Shown here one piece after another: positions 28,854-44,823 of a DNA stretch of 64,000 bases (positions are counted from its first letter, which is position 1; the number at the start of each line of letters is the position of its first letter). The notes under the pieces were generated by a model. The model searched no databases. It was not told where the DNA came from and was given only the letters and a program-made list of their open reading frames with translations. Where the stretch lies: positions 7,115,501 to 7,179,500 of the forward strand of contig NC_051103.1 of the NCBI RefSeq assembly GCF_901709675.1. The letters are read 5' to 3'. The DNA comes from Syngnathus acus (taxonomy: Eukaryota > Chordata > Actinopteri > Syngnathiformes > Syngnathidae). A program made the translations under genes and the position numbers.

Positions 28854-30574
28854 GGTGACACTGATCGGCTCCGAGGATTAAAACAATGCAACGCTGGTCC
28901 TGTGTAGTGACGGCAGGTTATACTGCGGGAAGCTACAATTCCCGTTTCCCACATGCCAGAAGGATCCCTGAAGTAGACGTGACGCCCCTTTGGAGCTCAG
29001 CCAATCAGAACGCGCCGACGGGAACAGCTGGCGACGTGACGAATATGAACTCTATTTAAACTGTTACTGTCAAGATAGGCAACCATAACGAAAAAAAATA
29101 CAATAATTGCGGGTTTGACGTCATAGCGTGTATATTATAAGCATACATGGATGACAAAGATGTGCAATATGTCTTTACCCTCTGTTGGAATTCGGATACA
29201 ATTGGATTCTTTTTCTACTTTTCACATTTTTGTCACAATTTTGGGCAGAAAAAGGGAGACTGTCAAGACAAATGTAGGCAGGTGGCGGGCGCTAAATCCA
29301 GATAACAGTCCCACTTCCTGTTTACTGTTCCTACAAAATCAAAGCACTGACTAAGAACTCAGTCATCCACATGTTGCTCATAGCCACAAGGGAACATATT
29401 TGACTCTTTCCTGATAGTGACAGCAAGAAGCCTCAAGTCTGCCCATTTTAAGGCATTCCGGCACCACACTAATGACAGTCCATGACAAAAGAATCCGGTC
29501 CGTGAAGCTAAAAAGGCTGGCCTAATGCATGTGGTCAGAACACAGTACCTGAGATGACACAACTTTCCCCCTAAGCATCCACACACAACATGAAAGTGAG
29601 CCTGAGACATTGCCGCTCATACAAAATTGAAGTCATACTAGAAAACATCTAACAAACTATTCCAGCCACATGCACAAACCCAGACTAATGTATGGAAGCA
29701 GGGGCATCTTCTTTGTGTAAAACCCTTTCCTGGAAGTGCATTAAAAGAAAAAAAAAAACCTATACGATACAATAATTCACATAACACCTGTGTTGATTAT
29801 GAAGACAAAACTAAAAGGCTTTTTTTTAGTTTTGTATTTTTTAGCTTATTTTGCAGGTTATTTAACATAAGAAAAAATGTGTCAAAACTACTTTACAAAA
29901 GTACAAACATAAAAAAATAATTTGCAAAAGAAGCAGTTCCGATTGTGCAAATGTGTCTACCAGGAAATACAACTATACCAACTTGAAGAGAACAAAATGA
30001 CAATTCTACACCACTAAAACTGGTTAGGTAGTCAACTATATCTCTAAACATACCGTTTTTTTTGAACGCGTCAACATGTGAACTCATTTCCTCCCTCACT
30101 CACTCACTCCCAATATCAGAAACTGTTTAAAGCAGGAATGTTTCCACTGAAGTAACCCAGCAATCATCAAAGTGTGAATGAAAAGAATCCAAGTGATTTG
30201 TCATGCTTTTTACGCCAGCGGTGCTCTGTCAAACAAACAGGATGGTGAGAGCCAGATAAATAACCTTTTGTGGACTGGAAAGAAAAATAAAAAAAAAGGC
30301 AAAAGTGTGCGTGTTTCAGTCAAGCAGCAACACGTTAACAAGACCATCCCACTTCTCGCACATGTTTGGCCAAAATTAAATCTTTGGACCGCACACACTT
30401 TAAAAAAAAAAAAAAAAAGACAAAACAAGTAGCTCCTCTTTGGATTGACTATTTTCAAAAGTATGATTTTTTTTTTTTTTTCTCCAATAAACATTTCACA
30501 CCTTATCCGACAAACAAAAAGCTTTCTGAAAATAAAGCAACAGCATCCACTATTGGAAAAAATGTGAGCTTTGA
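28854..30574. other. Gap between ndufa4 and fam117a
   Basis: No exon recognised. It should contain the ndufa4 promoter just above 28853 and the fam117a 3' UTR below 30575. An A-run sits near 30402-30418 and a T-run near 30467-30482. Confidence 0.5.
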
Positions 30575-33466
30575 TTAGATGGCGTCGGCGTGCGTGCAGC
30601 CTTCGCCTGAGGGAGCGGCGGGGGGGTCCAGGCGGTTGCCGCTGACGGACAGGCTGCAGAAGAGCTTGTCCATGGAAGGCAGCAACGGATTGAGGAGGCT
30701 GACGGGGCAGAAGGCGGAGCCCCCATAGGGGGTAAAGTTTACCTTGTTGGGGTCTGGGCAGGAGGAGACGGGCACTGCTTTTTGCTGGTTTGAAGTGCTG
30801 AGGAGAAGAAGAAGGAAAACATTAAGTTGACTCATATTTGAAGATTTCTTAGGCCTGCAAAGACGCACCTGGTCTCCTCGCAAACACGGACTTTTTCGCA
30901 GCCCTCCGGAGGTTCCCTCTGGAAGCAGCAGCTCTTATTGAGTCCCGGCGAGGAAGAGATCAGCAGAGGCAGCGAGGGGTCCGCCTCACCCAGGTACGAC
31001 ATTGGAGACAGGAGATCCAACCCTGTCGTAAAGATGACAGTTAATAACTCACAAGGTCACAGAAGGAGCACGCCATTTTGGAACTTACCTTTATGCACGT
31101 CCAGATGGCCGTCTTCGGATATGGGCGGAGAGGTGGAGGTGGGAGAGCAGTACGGTGAGGACAAAGCGGAAGACGGCGAGGGAGGTGTGACAGAAGCCGG
31201 GTCGCTTTGAGACCCTATGCTGCAGCTCTGAGGCGGGACAGGAGCACGGTGGCCGTCCGGAACCTCCAGAAGCTGGAAAGACAGCAAACACAATCAATAC
31301 CGAATGAGCAAAATGAGCAAACGCCGCCTGCCTTTTTAGCGTCACCTGATGTTGCCGGTGGCCCGGCTGACAGACGAACATGCCTTCCAGCTCCTGGTTG
31401 AGGCCCTCGACGCTGCAGCGCAGCCGAGGCACCAGCGTGGAGAGGGGAGCCAGCGGGATGGGAATGGGCTGAGTCTGAAGACACAAACCAGTCACATTTA
31501 GATGCAATCTTTTGATCAAGAAAAAACAAATAAAAAAACATGACAGCTGTGCTGAAATGCAGAAGCAGTGTGATGTGGTGTCCTTCCTGTTGCTTCAGTG
31601 TTTCATTTCCTGTGATGCGCCATCCTGTGCTTTCCCATTTTAGCTATTACGATACTTGAGTACGTTTCAAAAATAAAATAATCAGCGCAAGCCTTGGCTC
31701 GCTGTTGGTTGACGGAAGCACCAAGAAGCACCTGAGTGGTTCCTAGGTTACAGCCCCCGAGAGATGAGCCACGCTGGCGCTCTCGCTCGTGCCCCCCAGA
31801 GACGACAGGTTTGCTGCGCTGCTGCAGCTGTTGTTTGAGTTTGGTAATCTGCGACGGAGGGAAGAAAAAAAAAAAGGGTCATCTTCAGTCAGTCGACCAT
31901 TTTGTTTCATGACAGTTTTAGTCAGTTGCTTTATGGAAATGTGAACGTGTTGAAGCCGAACACTCACTTCCTGGAGATGCTCGGCGCTGCCCCAGGACGC
32001 CGAGCGTTTGTGTCCGATGACGCCGCCGTCGTCGATGTTGTCCTCCCTCCTGCTCTGCGTTTTGTCGGCCCAGTTAGGAGTCTGGAAGCAAGATGTTACA
32101 TCCGTTCACAAGATGCAATTTTGAGCTGAACATCAGTGGCTTCAATTCATTTCAAGGCATTCAATCTCACCTACTGTCAATATTCGGATCGAGTGTGAAT
32201 CGCCTAAATTTGTCCAACAGTAAAGCGCAAAACAACTTCAAAAGTTATTTTCATGAAATGGACATTTTACCAGCCAATCACTTTACACTACACGACCTAC
32301 TAATTCCACTTACAAAAAGCGTGACTTTGCTGCTGCCACTCGATTACAAGTTTGTCAAGATGTCTTCAACGGGCGAGTCATTTCACTTCTTTTCCATTAT
32401 TAAGCGCATACCTTTCGTTGTTTCCAAGCAGTTAGGAATGTTGATGCATGCGATGGTTCGGGCCTGGACCGAATGCAGTTACTCGGCATTATTATCCTCG
32501 CTTTGAGATTAGAACAACTCGGTTGTCACGACTGTGGTCATAGGTGCAAAAAGGAAGCGAACGTGCAGAGAGGACGGCTGCAGATGACACCTCTTCAAGG
32601 CTGTGGTTCTCACCGCTATGTGGGCCGCGAGTAAATTCAAACTGAGGCAAGTCACATCATTTAAACGAGACACATTTCTACAATTTCAAATAGAAAAGTC
32701 CACTCCTATTGACGTTTAGTAGTAAATGTTGCACCTGAGTGGACTTGTCCGTTCGACACAAGCTTACGTCCGGTTCTTTGGGCCAGTGGCCCTGCAGGTA
32801 CGGGCCGATGATGGCGTCCAGAGACATGGTCCGCCTCATGCCGGGACTCAGCTGCTGCGCTTTGGCCTTTCCAGCTGTCATCAGGATACAACTGGCGTCA
32901 ATGAACATCGCACTTGAACGACAAGTCCAATATTAAAATATTGACTTTGGCTACGACCTGGAGCTGAAAATAAGAATGTAGTATACTTGATGAAGACGAA
33001 TTAGAAGATATTTAGTTATGTGAATGCATGTCCATGCTATCGTGTTCCAAAAACGGCTACATGGTGATGTAGTAGATGTTGCTGCACATACTTTGATGTG
33101 TGCACCGACCGCTTTATGTTATTTGTATGGGAATGCATTGTGCTTGAGTACTGAATGTGCAAACTTGAATCAATGTTTTTGACATTACCAGTCTTTAACA
33201 GAAGTACTTCTACCTAAGCACTTAGTGTAAATCAGTACTATTTCTACACATGTATTTCTGCATACGTGCTCGAATATCTTCTTTTCTCCAAAGTATTTTT
33301 GCAACTTTTGCATATTCACATGCCTCCACAATGGCGAGTGACAGGTGGGGAGACTCATACCTGACTTTCCATCCCTGCCTTTGGCTCGGTGCTTGCTGGC
33401 CAGCTGATAGGGGACGGTTGCCTTGAGGGGCTGGGGGCCCAGAGCAGCTCCAGTCCGGCCTGACAT
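30575..33466 (-). CDS. fam117a: FAM117A family protein, 8 exons, 388 aa
   Basis: Exons: 33361-33466, 32735-32874, 31968-32081, 31732-31848, 31346-31474, 31089-31272, 30869-31022, 30575-30797, all in phase. Blocks shared with human FAM117A are QPLKATVPYQL, RRTMSLDAIIGPYLQGHWP, HKRSASWGS, ITKLKQQLQ, SVEGLNQELEGMF, VPDGHRAPVPPQS, REPPEGCEKVRV and NKVNFTPYGGSAFCPV. The start ATG at 33466 is the only one before an in-frame stop upstream. The protein is serine/proline-rich with no enzymatic domain that I recognise; the human gene is described as C/EBP-induced and its function is poorly known. It is somewhat shorter than human (453 aa), mainly at the N-terminus and the C-terminal tail. The position near spop matches the human order. 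Confidence 0.93.
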
Positions 33467-35486
33467 GCCTGCAGCAGCCGTTGGTGGACCAGCGACGGAT
33501 GTGGAGGAAGGTGATGGAGTGGGGGTTGCTCTCTGGGAAGCACTGCCGCTGCAATCCCTCGATTGTTCGCTTATAATAAACGAGGCAAATTCACGCCAGA
33601 GTCACTGAGTAGACATTTCCACGAGTGGGTAAAGAGTTACCTCCGACGCCGAGTGGTTATTTGTGGCTCGTCATGAGCTTTGGACCACTTTTCTTGTCGT
33701 GTTCTGGTGAGTTAGCTGCCTAGCAAGCAAAGTTTCTTTGTGAGGATGTGGAGATGTTTTGAGCTCGCTGGCGAACAAGGAAGCAGACACCTTCCACGAG
33801 GGAGGAAAAAAAGAAAACGTCAACACAGCGCCGACTGCTGTGTTTTCTTATTCAATTCCAAAGAATTTGCAATTGTTTTTGTGCGGGCCGGAGCTGGTTG
33901 TGGTGGCCTAGAAAGTTGCAAACCTGCTCCGAGGGGAACAATCCGCTCGCTCAGCCTGCAGACTCCAAACACCTCCGCCACGCTGATGTGGGTTTAATTA
34001 TGGGTGAGGCGGGACTCGAGGGGGATTCTTACTTTTGATTGGCTGAAAGAACTTTGAGATGCCTTCCCATTGGATGATTTGCCACAAATCGCTCCAACAC
34101 GCATGATGAAGTTAGTTGTTGACGCCCCCTTTGTTTCATATCACTTGTTGATACAGTTGAACGTAATATAAACGCAACATCATCGTTAATAAACACGTTA
34201 AAGGATCACTTTCAACACTTTAAATACGTGTCTTTCATGGGTGAACTTTGGCACAGAATGTGGAAAGTCGCAGTGTACTTGTGTTTTGATGGAGACATGA
34301 TTCAATAGAGAATACACGAACCTCCTGTACTCTAGATAAAAACATATGGACGTGCATACTTAATTTTTATCAACAGAGATTAAAAAAAAAAATCGAAAAT
34401 CTATCCCAAAGCTGCCATTTTCCATGATTTGTGGAATCCAGAAAGAATTGTGTATATCCAGCCCTCTGACAGCAACCATTACTGTGATGTGGCCAAGCTG
34501 TGATGATTTTAGTTTCACACCATGCAGGAATTTGGAGGACTTCATAAGAACCAAAATGGCCCCTGATAGTAACAAGCATCCCCGCCCCTAATTTGAAGGC
34601 CTGCAAGATGCATGTCTGGGTGGACTGGTTTGGTTGGGGTGGTGTGTGTTTGTGTGAGCCTGTGTGTACGCTGCAGTGTGCATTGTGACAGATAAATGTC
34701 CCGACTCTGTGCAAAAAGGGTGCGCCAATGGTGGGGACTGTAAAAGGAGGCACAGATAACATACCATGCCCTTCTTTAAGCAACTCCAAGTAGCCTTGCC
34801 CTGAACTGCAAATGTGCACCTATGCAAATGGCCCTGGACTCAATAACACAAAAAAAGGCGGGTTTATTGCATTTAAATAACACAATGTACCACATCTTCT
34901 ACCCGATGAGGGCTACACTAATCCAGTTCAGACAGTCGCTCGTTTCTCTCCCGCTCGTGTCGGGTATATGGAAAAAAATACAATGGAAACATTCATTCTG
35001 CATAGTCTTGATGCACTTTGCATTGTAATGCTCCTGCAAACTTTGTTAGCCTGATGCTAATAAATCTAGCTAATAATCTAAAGCTAACTCAAGAAGTATT
35101 TTTTTTCCCCCATTGGAGTTAGTCCCTGTAAAGTTAAATGAAATGTTTTTTGAAATTCACACAGCAAAGAGCAATGCCATGAAACTATCCGAATGATTTT
35201 TCGGGGTGTACTAGCTAGCTAATTCCAATAGCGAGATACAGAGAAACGTCGACAATAACAGTGACTGGTTGACACTTGTTCGTCAACCCGTATATGACAA
35301 GATGAGAGAAGGGCGTCAGGCAGTACAGCAGCTACTGTTTTTTTTTCTTGGAATGTCCTGCTATTCTTTCACAAATGTCAAAATAGCGCTAGAGGGAAAG
35401 AAAGTGGTGACAGTCCAAGAGGCGTTAGTTTGACGGTTTGCTTTCAGCATCTGGAAAATGGATGGTGGTCTTGACTTTGGCGACCC
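33467..35486. other. fam117a upstream region and rundc3a 3' UTR
   Basis: The part up to about 34010 is relatively GC-rich and should hold the fam117a 5' UTR and promoter. The rest is AT-rich with no recognised exon. On the minus strand an AATAAA (TTTATT at 34863-34868) could end the rundc3a transcript, giving a 3' UTR of about 620 nt. Confidence 0.45.
34863..34868 (-). terminator. Candidate polyadenylation signal for rundc3a
   Basis: AATAAA on the minus strand about 620 nt after the rundc3a stop; chosen by position only. Confidence 0.35.
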
Positions 35487-38298
<2,812 letters not shown>

Positions 38299-39317
38299 CC
38301 GCCCGGCAGCCCTGCTATCAAAGGACCCCTCCCTTGTCGACACCGGTCCGCCTCATTCACGCCCGGACGAGAACCAGCCACGACGCGAGAGGATGGAGGA
38401 AACGCTCGGAGGAGCCGAAACATGCAAAAGGAACAGAGGTCGCGTGTCGTTACTCTTTTTATTTTTAATCTCCCCAATTAGACTAGTGGTGGACATCTAC
38501 GCGCTCCATCACCTCACAGTGACTCCGCCCCTTTCGTCGACGTCATCATGACGCATGCGGATACGCTCACCAAAAAATACAACGAAAAATGTTTCAAGAC
38601 ATTGATTTACTTTAAATTTATCGTATTTCTTATTATTATTATATTAGATATTTTTTTAACTTTTTTTAATTGATTATCTGAAGGATATAGTTTGTCTCAA
38701 GGCAAGAGCAATGTCCCTAACTCAAATCATTGTATCTCAAATCATCTTTCCCCAATTACATGAATGGAAACGCCATTATACATGCACATAATGTTCTGAC
38801 TATTGTATACAAATAGAACACACACATCCATGCGAATCCTGGTGCGTGTTCAGGTACTGTTTGCCACGTGAGCAAGATTCTAAGTGACCTGTGTGAAATT
38901 CAGGACGGTGTTGCGAGGTGATTACGTGGAAAGGTGGTTGGCTCAGAGGAAGGTGAGGGTGCTTGCGACGGAGCCAAAGGCATCTGCTGGGGACTGATGA
39001 ATCAACAACGAAGGCTGCACTGCAGCGCCTGACCCGTCTAGACGTGTCTGACCACAGCCAACTGTTAGCAAGCAATGATTACGTTTACAGAAGTTACCTT
39101 GTTAAGCCAAGCAGACGTGTTCATCGGAACTTTAAAGTGCAGTGTCGGCTCAATAGTCCAAGTTATATTTCATCATAATGGGGCCAAATGGAATTTCAAA
39201 TGATGAATACATAAAAATTGTATTTTAAATTGTATTTTTCCACAACCAAAGTTGTCTTTTCATATTAACAAGTTGCTTTAAATGAAGCAAAGTTCACCAA
39301 ACAATATTAATAGCTAT
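38299..39317. other. rundc3a upstream region and pth receptor 3' UTR
   Basis: No exon recognised. The sequence to about 38560 is GC-richer and is the likely rundc3a promoter and 5' UTR. The rest is AT-rich and probably includes the 3' UTR of the next minus-strand gene. Confidence 0.45.
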
Positions 39318-42300
39318 TTACAAGACAGTCTCCAGCTCTTTCACAGACAAGAAAGTGTCTGGATCCGCTTCTCCGGAGATCTCCGCCAGGGAACTTTTAG
39401 GCTCATCGTGCTTCTTGCTATCTCTCGCATGTCTTGCAAAGACTCCCCCGGTGGTCCCGGCCCCTGCGGGCCTCTTTGCCGCTATCCCCGAGTTCTCGCA
39501 TTCACCGGCCGTGTATCTGGGTAGTCTGCTTTGCGGGTGGAGGGCGGCCTGGCGGGGCAGCCTGAGCCCCGCCCCGCCACCGTAGCCGACCACCCCTCCG
39601 GCGAGGGGAAACGCTCGGTGATTGACGGCCGACATGCAGACGCTGTGGGTGGTGGTGGCGTGCGACATCATGCCGCCGTAGTAACAGCTGCCTCCGCCGT
39701 TACTGCTGGTTATCCTGGCTTTTTGTTTCAGGTCCAGTGCCAGGCTTCGTCTCAGCCACGCCTTCTTCACCTCTGCCTGCACCTGCAAAAAAACAAATCT
39801 ACAACTAAGACAATGACACCACCTCTGTTAGTCTATATCGCCATAAAATCATCACATTACCTCGCCATTGCAGAAGCAGTAGATGAAGGCCACAAAGAAG
39901 CCCTAAAACACATAAACAGCACAATCAAAATGACTTCCATTATTACAATGAGACGTGGATTCTGTCCGACCTGCGATGAGTTGAAGAACATCTCGTAGTG
40001 CATCTGCACCTGCCACAGCAGCCCGGAAACTTCCGTATAAGGAAGAGCCATAAAGACCATGTAGTGGACTCCAAACAAAGGCATGAGCACCAATGTGGAC
40101 TTGAGAAGTTTCCTACAGGGTAGGGTCGGTTCAATCTCAAGACAAGACCACTTTGAGAGATCATATCTTACCGGTATTGTTGCCGAGGATCCAGTTTTCC
40201 AGTTTTGGTCTCCCATAATTTGGAGGCCAACACGCGTATGATGTTGACAAAGAGCAGGAAATTCACCTGGACATGCAATTTCATGCAATGTCAAAATAAT
40301 GTAAATGTTGGATTGTACAGATGTACTTAATGAAATGGCCACTGAGTATTGTTCTTACAACAATGGCTGCCAGAATGGGAACTTGATAAATCCACTTTAG
40401 GTTCCCAGCGCTGATATCCCAACATCTACAAAAAACAACACGTTATCTCCAATTGTATTCCAATTCCCGCCATTTTGATGGTGACTCACTGTGTGTCTGC
40501 CAGTGACGCCCGCACGCTGACCCAAATGGACACAAACAAAGCGGGAACGCCTACAATTAGAATGATGGGCCATTAAATTGGTGTCCAGCGCCAAAGCCCC
40601 GCCCCCTCCCGTCCGGCTGGCGAGTGAGCTTACCCCAGCCGATGATGGTGAGGGCCCACAGGTAGTTCTTGTCAGAGAGGAAGGCCATGAAGATGAGGCT
40701 GTGGAGGTAAAGACCTTCCACTAAGATCCAGTAATGATTGGTCGCCAGGAAGTAGAGGAAAAACGTGACGGCAACTTTGCAGCCGGCCTTAACACACAAA
40801 GAGAAACCAAGGATGTTATTTTTTTTTTCCCACCGATACCTGTTTGAGCTCCCCGATACCAACCATGTGCTGCTTCTGACCCACAAGCTCGACTTCTTCT
40901 TCTGCAACTTCACCAGAGACCGAGTAGAGCACGGCATCCTTCACAAAGATGCTGATCGCTCGGCAGATGAAGGATGTGAAGAGGTGCACGTGGATGTAGT
41001 TGCGGGTGCAGTGCAAGCGTCTGAAGAGATAAACAAAATATAGATACTATAAATAAAAGTATGGTTTACTGTATACGTCAGCTGTATCTTACTTGAAGTA
41101 GCAGAGGATGAAAACGGCTACCAGGAGAGATGCCAGAGAGACGGAGTAGCCGACAGTGTACATGAGGTGCAGTCTTTCAAAAACCTTCTGCATGACAAGC
41201 ACAAAAGACAATTTAGCGCACTTGTAAAACAACCAGAAAAGGAAATACCATGAAACCCAGGGGCCCTAAAATTGAGCCCTGTGGAACACCACGCAACAAT
41301 AAGTCAGAGTGGGGCTCGGAGCAACCAAAATATATGTCAATCATCTAAACTACTCTCGACCACTTAACTAGTAGACATGCTCTCTAATATTAATTGCACA
41401 GCACCTCTTCTTGAGTCCTGTAATTGGCTGACAAATACGTGGTGCATTCGCTGTAGTTTGCCCACGTCCGGTTGATGACCGACACCTGCTCCCAGTTACC
41501 AGACTCATCGCAGTGGCGGTAGGCCCGACCTGAAAATAGTCGGAGACATCAACACCAAAGTTAAAGTACCGCGCGCTCCGGTACTTGTACTACCTCTGTG
41601 GTTGAAGTCGTAGATGTACTCGGGACAGCCCACTGACACCATCTGCCCGGCGCTGCTCCTCGGCCAGCAGATGATGCCGTCCCACTCAGGGATGCAGTCG
41701 CCTTCTGCACCCCAAAAAACATAATGAGCATTTTTTCCATATGCCATTTGTTCGCAGCGCCTCGAATAGTCCGCCGATGAAAGCGCGATCTTTTAGCTCA
41801 TTTGCATTTGCATCAGAGTATGAATGAGAAACGCTTGGCCTTTATCGGAGCTTCCATTGGCCGGCAGGATATGACCCCTGTTAACTCCTATCCTATCATG
41901 GCTCCCATAAATCACCACTGCAATAATAGCGCTTGGCGATTATGCATTCAGTCTGCTTACTAAACACAATTGATGCATTTCAGTGGCTTGACTTTAGAAA
42001 TGGAAAACATAATAAAAGCAATTATGGCACTGAGCGAAGCAAACCTTGCACGAGGGCAATTTGTGACTTGATGCTGTTTTCACACTTGGCGTGGGCACCA
42101 ATCAGCACGAAGATCTGCTCGTCACGCGTGATGACATCATCAGAGTCCACCTATTCAAGTGGGAAAATAGACAATGTCAGATCGTGAAGATATCTGGGGT
42201 GCCAAGCTGCAACACCACCCAAATATGCGTCGTCAAATGGTTTTCCATTTACAGCATGACATGTTGCCATTTGTAAGGGGAATTTGGGGAATGCTGGTGC

Positions 42301-44214
42301 GTGCAAAGGGGGGCGGGCTCTGGCGTGCAGAATGGTGGGGGGGTGTCAATAGCCACTATTTTGACTTTATTTTTGAGTATTGTGCATTTTCATTGCAGAA
42401 TATTTGAGAGTTTCATTATATTTTCTGTTTACCTGTGTTGCGGAACCATTTGTGTTCAAATCTCCAATGCATCATTGCATCACCATCTATGCTAATTTTG
42501 TTAGCCATTAATGCCGTTTTGCATTGTGTGTTAGCATTAAGCTAGTAGTCTGTCATAAAATGAATGGGATTTGGTTAAATACTCAACGTAAAGTTGTCTT
42601 TGTTTCATACTGAGTTTGACAGTAAACTTCAAGTGGGGGCGACAGGAAGCAGTTTGTTACTTCCCCCCGCCAAAGACAAACAGTGGCAGAAAATTGCAGT
42701 TCATTCATTTTTGACCAACTAGGGCAATCTGTCAAGTCTTGCGTCGGATTTTGATGAGCTGCCTCAAGGTGTTGTCAAATAGTTGAGAGAAGACGCGGTA
42801 TGTGATGATGCACCGCCAACCCCTTTGCTTCCCGCCGCCTGGACCGGATGGGCCGGAGACCAGACCGGCGCGCCGCACAAGTGCCGCCTTTGTGCGGGTC
42901 TAACGACAGAGCTGCAAAAAATCAACAAAAGCCAAAAACAAGACAACTGCGCTGGTTTATGACTTTTTATAGTCCTGTCTTATTTTTTGAGGTTTTGTTG
43001 CCTGACGGGATGCCATGTTAGCATTGCTACCCTCAAGAGGTCGCCATTAAATCTGTATTTCTTCTCCAAATACCTCAAGAGTGGATTAGACAAAGGATCC
43101 AACATGGTTAGACGTCACTGCAGTGCAAAAAGAAAAAAATCAGAGAAGCCCAACAGACACATTTCATTAAATGGCCCATTAAAATAAACTGCCAGTAGGT
43201 GAATTTGGCTTTGAATCGGAATGCTGACCGGGTATCATTTGTTTTGAGAACGGGAACGCTCAGCCCAAGTCAATATAACATATTGAGAAATGGAATCGTG
43301 GTAGTGAGTCTCATGTGGTGATTCCTGGAAGAGGCGTTCTTGCCTGTTGCGTGTGCAAAATGTCTTTGACTTCCAACATGGAAGTGTAGATCAGGAGTGT
43401 GCAAACCTTTTCCTCACATGATTCTCAGGCAATTGCATCATTCAGATTCCTTGCAGGCCATGGGAAGGTCCTGCCCGTTATCTTAACCTCTACCTCTGAC
43501 CCCATCTGGAAGTCCCTCTCTGCCTTCTCCTTTAGTGACCTTGGAAATTGTCATTTTTGAATGTTGAAATATTCACATTGATAACTGGTCCAAAACATTT
43601 GAAGATTTTCCAGTCAGAGATGCAAGTAAATATTTAGAAATAATTTTTTACGCAATACTATGTTGCTATGGTTATCATTACAAAAAACACAGGTCACTAT
43701 TTACATGACATTGAGACATGTTTATGCATGAAGATATGTGAAAAAAAATATTTTCTTTCATTGCGTTTTCATATTGCTGTTGAAAACATTTCCTGGAAAA
43801 AACAAAAAAGCTCACACTGCTCTGTGACATTTTCCATATTTGGCCAAACACTGGGAGTGGTATTTCTTACAGTATTATGTCACGATGTGACAATGTTCGA
43901 TTCATACAATCAAATTCCTTTTTTTATGTAAAGTAAATATTTTTCAACCATAGCTTCAAGCTGGAGTTTAAAAAAAACAAAAACTACATGGTTTTATTTT
44001 CTGAAATAATTTATTTCCCACAAATTGGTATTATTTAGCTGAATTTGAAAACCCCCCAAAATTGAGTTTGTGTATCAAAAATAGAATTGTTTTGCTCATT
44101 TGATGATGTCATAAAAACGTCAAAAGGGACACTCACCAATCCTGCCACAAATATTACACTGTGTAGAAAAACCAAAAGAACAAGTCCAAGTCCAGGCAAT
44201 ATTCCGTACATCAT
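39318..44214 (-). CDS. pth3r: Parathyroid hormone family class B GPCR, 13 coding exons, 573 aa (probably PTH3R)
   Basis: Exons: 44137-44214, 42045-42150, 41594-41704, 41405-41529, 41093-41187, 40840-41020, 40634-40787, 40490-40550, 40359-40425, 40172-40266, 39971-40112, 39861-39902, 39318-39782, all in phase. Exon 1 gives a signal peptide. The ectodomain has the class B cysteines ([34 protein letters not shown]). Seven transmembrane segments follow, including [40 protein letters not shown] and [20 protein letters not shown]. The long tail ends ETVL, a class I PDZ ligand comparable to ETVM of human PTH1R. The human extracellular insert between VQ and the CxPEWD exon is absent. Family and fold are certain; the PTH3R assignment over a PTH1R duplicate rests on the chromosome-17-like gene neighbourhood, since human PTH1R is on chromosome 3. 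Confidence 0.9.
41246..41342 (-). mobile_element. LINE reverse-transcriptase fragment in a pth receptor intron
   Basis: The minus strand reads [17 protein letters not shown], the near-perfect non-LTR reverse-transcriptase motif [10 protein letters not shown]. The homology I can see covers about 30 codons. It lies in the intron between the exons at 41093-41187 and 41405-41529, on the same strand as the host gene. No YADD box or element ends were found, so it is an old truncated insertion. Confidence 0.7.
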
Positions 44215-44730
44215 TGTGACAACTTCAGCTTGGCGTTGAATACTTTTCCACAAGAAACCTTATGTCCACACATTCCCTGGAACTGTCATGGCAAAATTCT
44301 TCTCTGGGTCCCACATAGGCTCCTTTCCTTTTGAATGTGTTTCTGCATCAGTCAAATAGGGGAGAGAAAAAAAGACAATTCAGTATCTCTTTTGTGTACC
44401 ATGATTTTTCAGATTGTGATGTTGCCGTGCATGGTTCACTGGACAGAATGAGGGAGAGGTAGAGGGGGGAAAGTGCAGAAGAGCGTGCTACCTTGTGGGG
44501 AGGAGAGAGAGAGAGAAGCAATGATGAGGAGGATGCCTCCTCCTCCTCCTGCAGTTTGGAAGGAACTTGATTGTCTTGAGTCATTTTTCGCTTCTGTTAT
44601 ATTTGTAAAATGACACAAAAGACATATCTGGTGGTCATCATTGCCATTCAAAGTAAAACAGTCACTCAAGAGTCAAGACAATATCAAGTGAATTAAATCT
44701 CTCCTTAGCTATGAACAAATATAATATACT

Positions 44731-44817
44731 ATAATATAATATAATATAATATAATATAATATAATATAATATAATATAATGTAATATAATGTAATATAAT
44801 GTAATATAATATAATAT
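44731..44817. repeat. (ATAAT)n microsatellite
   Basis: About 17 near-perfect ATAAT units with three GTAAT variants. It abuts the left arm of the inverted repeat at 44824, and a related ATTAT-type tract flanks the right arm from about 45397 to 45480. Confidence 0.9.
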
Positions 44818-44823
44818 ATGTTA

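Noticed and set aside
39531-39998. 155-residue plus-strand open frame
   Set aside because: Antisense to the long C-terminal exon of the pth receptor; codon bias of that exon explains it.
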